Positions 9,879 to 19,634 of a DNA stretch of 64,000 nt are shown piece after piece. The stretch covers positions 60,198,234 to 60,262,233 of the forward strand of contig JBCFYV010000001.1 of assembly GCA_039000515.1 (NCBI GenBank), read 5' to 3'. This DNA is from Timema cristinae (Eukaryota > Arthropoda > Insecta > Phasmatodea > Timematidae). Under the pieces are notes generated by a model. It made no database searches. It saw nothing but the letters and a program-made list of their open reading frames with translations, and had not been told where the DNA came from. The position numbers and the translations under genes are program-made. Positions within the stretch are counted from its first letter, which is position 1; each line of letters starts with the position of its first letter.

Positions 9879-12607
9879 TTAGTTTATATTGCACTTGATG
9901 AAGGATGGAATTGATTGTGAAGTTGTGAGTGATCTACTCCAGCCTTGGACGTTTGTATGACCTCTGTTCATGTGATCGTAGTCCCCTAGTGCCCTGATAA
10001 TGGGATTATCGTAATTTCCTGCTTTTTCGTAGAACTTGTTTCTCATTTCCTGCAAGAGCTCAGCAACGTCTTGTTTAGGGTCATTACGTGTAGTTGGTCA
10101 ATCCTTGTTCGCATGTCTACGCCAGTTATCGTCCTGAGTACTCGGTTTTGAATTGTCTGTAGCTTTTTGAGATGCGTCTTAGCTGCATATCCCCATCCTA
10201 CACAGGCGTAGAGTAAAATCGGCTGGATTACAGTTTTGAAGATCGTGATTTTTGTTCGTTGGCTAAGTTGTGTTCCTTTCAGCAGTGGATAGAGTTGAAT
10301 GAATACAGCCATTGCTTTTTGCTGGTCTCGGTGATATGTTTAGTCCATGTTAGTCGCTTGTCTATGTAGATTCCTAGGTATTTGGCGTCATCCTTGAATG
10401 GTATATCCTCTTCGTATATAGTAAAGTTGGCCGGTGGCACCTGTCTTTTCCTGGCTACAACCATTGCATGGATTTTGTCGCGTTCACTTTTATCCTCCAC
10501 TTTGTCAGCCGTGATTCAAACGTCTTTAAGTATCTTTGTAGGCTAACGACGCATAGTAGATGTTATTTTCTCTTGTATAAATCAAGGTATCGTCGGCGAA
10601 TAGTCGTATTGTCATTTTTGTCTTGGTCGGAACGTCAGCCACGTAGATGTTGTATAGGAAGGGAGCCAGCACCGACCCTTGTGGTACTCCCGCCTCTGCT
10701 TGGATTTCCCCCGATAGTGCGCCCTCAACAGAGACTCGGAATTTTCTATTGCACAGGTAGCTGTAGATTAGTTGCACATAGCCCCTTGGAAAGTTAAAGG
10801 TTACCATCTTTTGGATGAGGCCGAGATGCCACCCTTGTCAAACGCTTTTTTGATATCCAGAAATATGGCTATTAGGTACTGTCTGTTGTTAAAACTGTCT
10901 GTGGCGTCCTCTATGAAGTTTAATAGCGGGTGGATTGTTGAGTGGTGACTTTTAAATCCAAATTGGAGGTCCGGGATTATCTTGTGTGCTTCTGAATGTA
11001 GTTTTAGTCTCGTTAGTATAAGTTTTTCGAATAGTTTGCCTATCGTGCTTAGTAGGCTTATAGGTCACCTATTTTGGGGAAAGATGCCGTTCTTGCCTGG
11101 CTTTGGAATAGATATAACCTTGGCCTCTTTCCAGGTGTTTGGGAAATAGGCGATTTTTAGGGCTGCATTAAATATATGTGTTAGGTGGGCTATTGCTTCT
11201 TTAGGTATGTTCTTTATCGACTCGTTTTTAATTCCGTCTAGTCCAGGTGCTTTTTTCAGGTTCAGTTGCTTTATAGTGGTTTGGATCTCCTGTTCTGTGA
11301 TGGGGGCGGGTAAATCTGTTAGGGGTCTTTGAATGTAGTCGTGTACGGCTCTGGTGACGTCTCTGTTGAAGTTTTGATCGTGTACGGGATTAGGTTTGAA
11401 TTGGTCTTCAAGTGTTAGAGCAATTGCATTTGCTTTGTCCAGCTGGAGTAACACATCCCCTGTTGTCCATGGATGGCTGGCGTGTTTGTTTTTTTCGAGG
11501 TCCCCTTTAGTACTTTTGTTATAGTCCAGGTTTCCTGCATGTTAGTAGCTGAGTCAGTGACGAATGTGTTAAAGTTTGTTCTCCTGATCTGGTTTACGGT
11601 TCTTTTCACTATTGCCTTTAGACGGTTATATCTGATGCGTTCATTTGGTGATCTTAGTCGCTGCAATCCCTACGTGCCTCCCTTTTTTGGGCTAGTAAAT
11701 AGCTTAGTTCCGGATGTTCAACTCTGAAGTCATGGTGTTTTCGTGAAATCGTAGTATTAAGTTTGTAGGTTTCTTGGAGCGTTGTTGTGAAGAGGTCTAC
11801 GGCTGCGTCAATGTCTTGTTCAGTGTGGATGTCTAGGTTCCTCGTAGGCCTCTTGTAGGTCTGTTTTGAATTTTTTCCAGTCAGTTGTGCTTATCGTTGG
11901 ATTTCGCCCAGTTAGTTTGGTGCTGTAAGTTACTTCCCACTCGCATAACAGAGGATTATGATCAGAATCAAGCTCTTGGAGTACTGTAAGGGTGTCTGGC
12001 TATTATTTTCAGATTTGTTAGAACTATGTCTAGTATGTCCGGTCTATGTAGATGGTTTCCGGGATAATGGGTGGGAGTGTCTGGTGCTATGATGTTGTAC
12101 TCTGCTTCGTTAGAATGGTCTTCTAGTATCCTTCCATTCCTGTTTGTAATCCTACTATCCACAACGTGTTTTTACTATTTAAATCACCACCAATAAAATA
12201 GTTGTCAGATGATGTAATACTGTCTAAGTCTTGTTTCAGTAGGATTTTTGACGGTGGATTGTAAGCCGCCACAAAGTTAATATGACCTGTTTTTGTGCTA
12301 ATTGATATGGTTGTGGCCTGAGGTTTTCCGTGTCGTTGATGTTTGTCCTGTAGTGCGGTAGATAGTCTTTTATAATGACAGCCGTACCTCCTTCCTTTCT
12401 GTGTTCCCTGTCTGTCCTGTAGATATTATGTCCTGTGATGTTAAATCGTTGGTCTGTCTTTAGATGCGTTTCACATATAAGCACCAAGTCAACTCCGTAA
12501 GTTCCTAATAGTTCCTCAAATTCGTGCTTCTGCTGTAGAATTCCGTTGGCGTTCCATATTAGTATTCTGAGTTGATTTTTAATTATATTTTGTGGATTAA
12601 TCGTCAT
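9879..12607 (-). pseudogene. LINE ORF2, endonuclease and reverse transcriptase
   Basis: ORF2 nicks target DNA and copies the element's RNA. It begins at ATG 12607. The N-terminal endonuclease/exonuclease/phosphatase domain is seen as LRILIWNANGI and LVLICETHL (12560-12470), followed by GGTAVIIKD and a later GGDLNSKN-type piece near 12200. The reverse transcriptase follows with KKAPGLDGIKNESIK (about 11250), AGVPQGSVLAPFLYNIYVAD (about 10680) and the catalytic FADDT (about 10600). The C-terminal portion contains KYLGIYIDKRLTW and WGYAAKTHLKKLQTIQNRVLR, typical of Jockey-clade proteins, and ends at TAA 9879-9881. About 910 codons would be normal length. Several frameshifts and stops break it. 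Confidence 0.9.
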
Positions 12608-14011
12608 TTGCACCAAAGTAGAAGTCGGTGGCTGATTCTATTATTTATCATCAGTTTTGACATTTTGTCGTCTGCCTGTTTAATTTTTGGTATGTAAGTC
12701 TTGATATGTTTAAGTAGACCGCAAATGTTCATCTCCTTGAATATCGTTAAATTTCTTTGAAGTCAAAAGCGGTCGTTTGTTCTTCTTCCTTAGTCTGTTG
12801 TGGGTCGCTCCGTTTGGCAAGTAGGGTGTCTCTGTATGAACGTGGTGCATTGCTAGTGTTGGTTGTTGGCGTTATTTTGATTGGTAGTGGTGGGAAATCT
12901 TGTTTTGTTGTTGTCATATTTTGTGTGAGGGTAAATAGTTTGTCATTTTTTTGCTGTCTTTGGTCGATTTTTTTTCTCAATCAATTTTTGGTATTCAGGG
13001 CACTTTGAGTAGTTTGCGGTGTGGCTACCGCCACAGTTCACACACTTAGCAGGAGTTGTGTTGTCTTTTTTTTTTGCAGTCAGAAGTCAAATGGGGCGTC
13101 AGGCATTTGACGCATCTAGGATTGTTGGCGCAGTTGTTTTTAGAGTGCCCGAATTTTTGACACCTATGACACTGTAGGATGTAGTTTTGTGTTTGTACAT
13201 AGTGTTCTATCTTGACCCGGGTGTTATTGATGTAAGTTTCCTGAAAAAGTTTATAGTTCTCATCGGTTCTTGGGAGAGTGCATATGAAAATTGGTAGTAA
13301 TTTGACGATATCTTGTGTTGCATTTCCGTCTGTGTTTTTGAAGTAAATTGTCTGATGTCAGTTGCTGTATAGCCCATTGTATGAAGCTCCTCCTTTATTC
13401 GTCAGTGGGCATGTTGGGTGGGAGCCCTTTATGACAAGTTTAGGGGCTTGTCTCTCGGGAGTCGTAAAGGTATGATATTCTTGCCCTGCTTGTTTGAGAT
13501 AGGCTTGTAGGGTCTTGAAGTCATCGAGGGTTGAAGTGTGGATTTTGAGCCCGTCTCTTTTATAAAATATTTTGAAGGTCCCTGTCATGGTTGTTTTCAT
13601 AGTCTTTGATATTTTGGAATAATTTGCTGTCCCTGCTACGACTATGGGTGGTATTCTTGGTTTGGATTTTTGAGAGTTTGAGGTGTCTTGTCTAGCGTTT
13701 TCGCTTGGTAGTTCTATAGTTTCCATAGGTTCGTCCTCACGAACTGTCAGTATCTCGTATTGGTTGGCAACTTTGACTGATTTTGGAGGTTTGTCCTCCT
13801 TTGGTTTAAATAGAAGTTTCCTCTTTAGGATAGATGCGTCAGTGAATTCGGATTCCTCCGTCTCATTATCTGATAGTTCAACGTTAATGTCCTCATCCTC
13901 AAGATTCCTAGCCCAGTCCTGGGTTTGGTGGCGTTTCTGCTGTGCACGTCCAAGCTCTGCTAGCTTGTCCATTTTTTTTAAGTTTGTTGTTGGCCCTGAG
14001 AAGGGCCTCAA
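12604..14011 (-). pseudogene. LINE ORF1, gag-like protein with zinc knuckles
   Basis: ORF1 binds the element's RNA and forms the ribonucleoprotein used in retrotransposition. The longest open piece is 14011-13358 (217 codons): a charged, acidic N-terminal part, then IPPIVVAG and a segment ending APKLVIKG, matching the start of the PRE_C2HC region that precedes the knuckles in Jockey-type proteins. Further on, in changed frames, the minus strand encodes three consecutive CCHC-type knuckles between about 13190 and 12990, for example CHRCQKFGHSKNNC. The C-terminal piece (12980-12747) carries the FPPLP motif often found in these proteins. The frame is shifted at least twice. The stop overlaps the ORF2 start. 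Confidence 0.85.
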
Positions 14012-14650
14012 CAGTTTAATCGGTTTTTGTTATTTTTGGTTTGTCAGTTGGCTTATTGATAGTAATTTGTCCGTGGTACGACCACTTGTGGATATGCTCA
14101 CCTTTCTGCCGTCGTACACAGATGATTTAGGATATTTGAAGTAAATTTACAAAGATTAAGCTTCTATTCAAACGTTGAATTTAAGCAGATTAGCCGGCTA
14201 TTCCAGGTAGACCGGAACCTCACTGAGGTGTCAGGTTGGAAGTCCCTCGTCCTAGATCCTGACACGGATAATCACACGATAAGCACACGATAAACGAATA
14301 AAGAACCTTTCACTTTGCCGTGCGTCTCGTCCGTTCCGTCGTGTCGACTCCGTCCGTCCGTCCGTCCCGTCTCTCTGTGGATACAATAATGTATATATAG
14401 TGGAACGCGGATTTAGTGAGTCGTGTGCTGAGACTTGATCGACCCATAAGTGATGGTTATAGGTTCCGTGAACTTTCACCTGGAAGCGGTCCAATCTCAA
14501 TTATTCGTGTGCGTGTGTTAATCAAATTGACTACTCCAAGACAACACCAATCAGACAACATAAAGTGAAGGTGAGTTGCCTCTACCCATTCCCATTCCAC
14601 CATACAGTCCATTTGTCCGTGTTCGTAACACTGGTCCTCCAGAGGTTTTT
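14012..14650 (-). promoter_or_regulatory. LINE 5' leader
   Basis: This segment precedes ORF1 and is distinctly GC-richer than its surroundings, with CCGTCCGTCCGTCC near 14347-14362. Non-LTR elements carry internal promoters in such leaders. A specific promoter motif was not identified. Confidence 0.45.
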
Positions 14651-16160
14651 TAGTTTTCAGTTCTTGTGATTTACGCTACAACTACAATGATTGCAATTTT
14701 TAGAGAGTTTGTTTCATATGAATTGTGATAGATTTATGTGTGCTCTACCGGATATTATTAGTACTAACTTAATAACTAACAAAAAATAATTGATACTACT
14801 TTATTTTAAGTTACATGGAAGAGCTTTATCATGCCAAATCAAAGTAATCTAGTTTTAATCCCTGTCAGTTTATGTTGTATTTATTAAAACTAGATGGATT
14901 TTAAGATAAATAATGTTGTGAGATGCAGGGTAGAGAATGGCCGCGAAAGACAATCCGCTGGAAGAGTTGGCAGTTCAGGTAGTTCAAACCAAGAGAGAAA
15001 AAATTACAAAACCGATATTATAATGAAACTCGAGGATATTTTGAATCCAGTACCGATCTAAATTTTAATTTAATTAACCCTCACATTCTAAATTAAGAAT
15101 ATTCTACCAAATAATCAAATAAGATCAAGAAAAATAAAATTACCGTTTCCGAAATTTCAAGTAAAAATATTTTAATTTTCAAAAACTAATATATAAAGTA
15201 TTGGCTCGATTACTCTCATCCAAAAACTTAACACTCTAAGCATCAATTCTGAATTCCAAACCAAAATCCTTGGACGAAATTATAAAAATTATATTTGAAT
15301 ATTTAGATGACCTATACATTTTCTATAAATTTTGACCAAATTTGGAAACCAGTCCTAAATTATTTACAAAGTTCACTTACACCATATATTTTAGCAGTGA
15401 CAGTAAATCACTTGGCGATGTTTCGGACTTTTCCAAAATTCCAAGTTATGATAAATTAATACCGAAAAAAATATTTAGAATGGTGGCTTGGAAAAAATCG
15501 ATAATTCCCGTAACAGCATATTTTGACAAAGTAGAGACTACATTTTGTACAGGAAGATTCTTTAGAGGTGATTTCAGAAATTAAATATTTTCAAATAAAT
15601 TTACAAGTGTAGAATATTATTCAAAATTATAGTTTATTTAATATCTACGCTTCAAATTTCCAAATTCCAAATTAAAATTTTTCTAAATTTGTAAGTGTAA
15701 ATAGTACTTGCCTAAACTATGTCAGTGTTTGATTAAATATCGAATAAAATCCTCACAATTTCTTTTACCAGCACCTTCCTGTAAAGAACTGTTCTCATAT
15801 TGCTATATTTTTTATTTTTGTTAGAACCGGGTCTTACTAGCCGTTAGGTTTATACACCGATATCTGTATTAATTTATATGTGCGCATTTTAAAACCCTTT
15901 TTAATTATCATAGCAAGAGTTTATAATGTAAATGAAGCTGATGATTAATTCAGGATAAGAGAAATGTAGCCACGATGACGTCAGATGAGAGAGTAGCCAC
16001 AATAGCAATCATTGCAGCGATGAGAGCCAGTGGATACCTCGTTCCTCCAATGATAATCCTCCCCAGATCCAACACGTCCGATAAACTGATGAGATTATGT
16101 CCTCCAATTTTAAATGGATCCATCTAATGAGTGCAAAACCCATATTTTCACTAAGTGGTT
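14650..16160 (+). repeat. Dispersed repeat family, copy B
   Basis: The first 0.7 kb repeats 8390-9185 of copy A with many substitutions. The rest (about 15375-16160) is not in copy A but matches the reverse complement of copy C (about 61745-62450). The anchors are TTGTACAGGAAGATT near 15545, CAATCATTGCAGCGA near 16005, and ATGGATCC near 16115. Copy C therefore joins the unique parts of A and B into one continuous unit of roughly 2.4 kb or more. Confidence 0.75.
15950..16123 (-). CDS. Possible 57-residue hydrophobic protein inside repeat B
   Basis: A short frame opens with ATG at 16123-16121 (an in-frame TAG directly precedes it) and closes with TGA at 15952-15950. The first 20 residues are mixed (MDPFKIGGHN), followed by LGRIIIGG and a hydrophobic stretch of about 28 residues containing LALIAAMIAIVATL, long enough to cross a membrane. 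The homologous DNA in copy C (about 61819-61990, plus strand) retains GKIIIGG-like and MIAL-like segments but is broken. No known family is recognised. It could be a chance frame in a repeat. Confidence 0.25.
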   Translation of the reverse strand: MDPFKIGGHNLISLSDVLDLGRIIIGGTRYPLALIAAMIAIVATLSSDVIVATFLLS

Positions 16161-17280
16161 TGCTCATTTTGTTGAAATCCTCCATCGATAGCATACGTTA
16201 TATTTGCAGTACACCAAGTTCAACACTACTCTTGGTTCAAATCTATCAAACAAAGATAACTTTTAGTTTTGAGCATTCACATTTCATCAAAGAGCGCAAA
16301 AAGATATAGAGGCAATTCATATTATAAGTAGTCACGGAGTTCTTGATCCTGTTTTTAGTGATACATTGGTTCTGTCTCAACTTCTCTAATATGTATCAAC
16401 TAAACATTTTTTTATACTCCTTGAACGACAACACTGAAATTTCAATACTATTATTCATTCCTCTATACGCTGCCACATTGATTTACTTTTATTATTTGAA
16501 TTGTTTTGATAACATTACAACAGTTTTTTTTTTTAGGAAAAAATAACTAACAGACGCTCTGGTTTTGAGAATATTAAAACTAGTTTGGCGCGAAATTAAA
16601 AATTAAATTTTATCTTATTTTTCCACGTAATTTATATTGAAGACAGTATGGTAAAGTTTGTACTAGTTATCATCAGAGTGAATATAAATTTTGTCTATAC
16701 TGACTACCAAATGTGTGAGATATTCAACTTTAAATATTTAGATGTCACGCCAACAGATTTGTTGAGTCTATTTATCAAAGAAAAAAAAAAGAAGAAAAAA
16801 GGTAGATTAATACATGTATACACTTTATATTTACTAGCACCTAGCTTAGGACTACAGTTATACCATCATTCTTAATTTATTAAGACTTTTTGTTCGGTAG
16901 TTACATAAGTTAGCATGAGAACAGGCACATTTTAATTCATCTAATCTTATTAAACACTATTTATTGGTATTAATAGGAGATCTTAACACCAACTTGTAAA
17001 ATTAAGATCAGTATTTACGTTATTGTTATAATTTAATTGTCATCTCTAATGCACAGATTCTCATTAATAATCATATATAACTTACCTTTGGAATCTTATA
17101 TTATAGTATTAGATTTATAAACTATTTGGCGTCAAATAGGTAGGGCATAATTTTTTTCTGCGTCAGTAAATTAAAATATGTGCAGACTAATTAAGTTTTA
17201 ATTTTTGCCTTGTACCAACACAACATATAACATTGCTATATACTTTTTGGTACCGTACCCAGATTTTTATGATTATCTCT
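16161..17280. other. AT-rich intergenic sequence
   Basis: Only short chance frames and A-rich or T-rich tracts (for example near 16510-16545 and 16780-16800) are present. No gene is supported. Confidence 0.5.
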
Positions 17281-17470
17281 TCAGAACTAGGACCCTTCAG
17301 CACTGTGGTGATATCTAACAGGTAGGCCACCATGGTAATTCCTTTGTCTCGTCTAGAATTACTAGAATTATAGAACTACCTACCTAAACTAAGCTTCTCA
17401 ACACGAGTACCTTGAGAGGTGGAGTCCTACCCATGTGTTCTGCCGACTGAGAGGCTCGAGAGGGGAAAAG
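17281..17470 (-). repeat. tRNA-derived SINE-like repeat, minus-strand copy
   Basis: Read on the minus strand, the head carries CTCAGTCGGCAGAACAC (about 17438-17454), an A-box-like sequence resembling the D arm of tRNA-Lys. It is followed by CTCTCAAGGTAC, at the place of the B box, and a body with GGTAGGCCACCATGGTAATT in plus orientation. The whole segment is similar to the reverse complement of 18285-18475. Confidence 0.6.
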
Positions 17471-17789
17471 AGGTATTTTAATACAACATATTCTTTGAAA
17501 CAGCAACATAGGATTAATGCTTATTATATTTTCATTAATTAGGGGTTAGATAGAATACATGCTTACGTGGCTGTCAGGAGGGTGGGGGAGGGTTTGAAAA
17601 AGAACCGATATTTGGTGCAGTTGTCCAGAAAATAGCCGCCAGTTCTTAGAATTTTGCAGCCATGCAAAAGCAGGGCGGGCAGTGAATACAGGAGAAATAC
17701 ATACTAACGGTACCTTTAATAAAGTAGTGGTTGATGCCATGTTTTAAGTTCGGCTAGTAAAGAAATATTCAACAGTAACATAACTAGTC

Positions 17790-17900
17790 CACCTTGGTGG
17801 CCGCATGGTCTTACACGCTACTACCGGGATGGATTAGACTGCCAAGGACGGGGGAGATCGCCGTCAGATCCCGGTCGGATGCACTAAGTCGGATTTTTAC
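17790..17900 (+). repeat. tRNA-like sequence, SINE or pseudo-tRNA
   Basis: TGGCCGCATGG (17798-17808) resembles a Pol III A box and GTCAGATCCC (17873-17882) a B box, with a long spacing as in tRNAs having a large variable arm. The GC-rich block stands out from the AT-rich flanks. A complete cloverleaf could not be drawn with confidence, so a functional tRNA is unlikely. Confidence 0.45.
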
Positions 17901-18284
17901 TAAATTGTTTCACTTATTATTAATTTTATTATATATATTCTAACTAGTAGGATAACTAGTTGAGTTTAAGATTGACATTGCACATTTTTGAAAAGGGTTG
18001 TATTTGTGAAAAAGATGTATTGGAATTTTTTTGGGGTAATTTACTAATTTACATATTTGAATAGAAACATTTTATTAATTTGACTAATATATAAGCAGAT
18101 ATTGACTTAAACTCTTTATTGACATTTATTATGGGCTGTAAATATGGTCCGTACAATGAATGGTTTGGGACTTTTAATATATTATGTACAATTATCGAAT
18201 GAAAATACATAATAAAATTCGGCTAGCTCGGTATTGTAACCTTATAGAGGGGGGGGCCTGTATAAAAAACTCACTCCTCATAGA

Positions 18285-18475
18285 CAAAACTCAGCCGGTA
18301 AAGCACCTAAAAAAAACTGAGACTCTAACCTCTCGAGGTATCTGCGGTGATGTAGCAAGGAAGGATATTTTTGTGGTTTTAATGTGGCCCAGTAGCGATA
18401 GACATAATTACCAGGTAAACCTACCTCTGATATGTATCCACGGTAATCCTGTAGTTCGTCGTGAAGTCTAAATAC
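18285..18475 (+). repeat. tRNA-derived SINE-like repeat, plus-strand copy
   Basis: The head ACTCAGCCGGTAAAGCACC (from about 18289) matches the A-box region of tRNA-Lys-type genes. CTCTCGAGGTATC (18330-18342) follows at B-box distance, and the body is shared with 17281-17470 in inverse orientation. The 139-codon minus frame over 18278-18697 is an accidental reading of this repeat. Confidence 0.6.
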
Positions 18476-18686
18476 TAGTGAAATAAAAGGGTGGGCGCCC
18501 AGTGAGTTTGAGTGATACTCAAAAATTAAATGACTCTTATTATGAGCACATTGAAAAAAGACCAACAATCTCACCAGAAGGTGGGAACATAAATAGAACC
18601 AAACTAGAAGTAAAGAAAAAAAAGTCATTAAATATAGTAATTTTAAATATCTAAGACTCAAATACTCAAAGAGTGTATATATACAT

Positions 18687-19634
18687 TGTGAACACAAGAT
18701 AAACTATCCCCTTTTAATTATAATCCCTATAATTACAATCTATCCAATACGGTTTTCACTATTCCAGCTATATATACTACTTCTAAAATGGTATCACCTC
18801 GAGTTGGCCGTGTATTGGACTAGGTTCTTTTTGTTTTATGTACTTATTGGCGTGGTGTTGAAAAAACAGCAAGTGACCAAATAATGCCAGAGTAAACACT
18901 TTACAATCATTAGAAAAGAAGAACATAAAAGGACACTGTTCACTACTTATTTACCCAGTTTAAGAGGATTATTATAAGATTGTACACCAGGATCTTGATT
19001 ACTACTAAGAGTTGTGAGGACAAGCATATCCTTCAGTAAACATAAAGAGAATTGTACACATGATCGAGTTCTCCGGAACGACAGATAGTCTAGGTTGAGA
19101 ATGTATTCAATTTACTTATATTGCATCCACGAGGGTTGGGTGTTAATCAAAAAAAAAAAGGTTCTTGTAGATAGAGTGACACACACAACACACAACACAC
19201 ACACCACAGGGGACCAACACAACAACACAACTCTCGGTGTAAGGTGAGGATAAGGTTTACCGTTCTGTTGCGCAGTGAGAGGTGGTGTGTGAGCCGAGGT
19301 GGTAGGTTGTTAGTTGTTTGGTGGTATTATATGACTTTGATTTTTTAAAAATTTTTTTTCTGGGTTTGTGAGATATGTGGTTTTTGATGGTAATTGGATG
19401 TTGTTAATGTGACTTAATAAATTAATTGGTTAATATAAATTTTTAACAGTTATCTTTTTTAACGAGAGAAGCCGATATAGTTTAATATTGTAATTTATTA
19501 ACAAGTTCAATTTTTTTAAGTTTTCCTCGGCAACTGAATTATATATTAACTTAGATTTTTTTTTCTTACATACATACAGTAAGAAATATATATTTTGAAT
19601 TAAAATAACAACTAATTTTTCTTTTTTTTTCACA
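18687..19634 (+). repeat. LTR-like repeat 1 (948 bp)
   Basis: It starts TGTGAACACAAG and ends TTTTCACA. It matches 24608-25551 and 30503-31428 over its ends. The segment of about 19165-19430, however, is unlike the other two and is CA-rich followed by GT-rich. Confidence 0.65.

Larger units (their letters stand above)
9186..14650 (-). mobile_element. Jockey-like non-LTR retrotransposon (LINE)
   Basis: On the minus strand, in transcription order, there is a GC-richer 5' leader (14650-14012), ORF1 with retroviral-type zinc knuckles (14011-12604), ORF2 with endonuclease and reverse transcriptase (12607-9879), and a 3' region. ORF1 stop and ORF2 start overlap as ATGA (12604-12607). The reading frames are interrupted. 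The ORF2 tail is partly duplicated just downstream (9815-9860 resembles 9899-9945). I did not find a poly(A) tail. The left boundary is set where similarity to repeat A stops and is approximate. The GC-rich piece 9190-9560 may be 3' untranslated sequence or a separate insertion. Confidence 0.88.

Noticed and set aside
13683..14144. 153-codon plus-strand frame
   Set aside because: It lies antisense to LINE ORF1 and is Ser-rich as expected from that shadow.
18278..18697. 139-codon minus-strand frame with a hydrophobic N-terminal part
   Set aside because: About half of it is the antisense of a SINE-like repeat, and no homologous protein is recognised.
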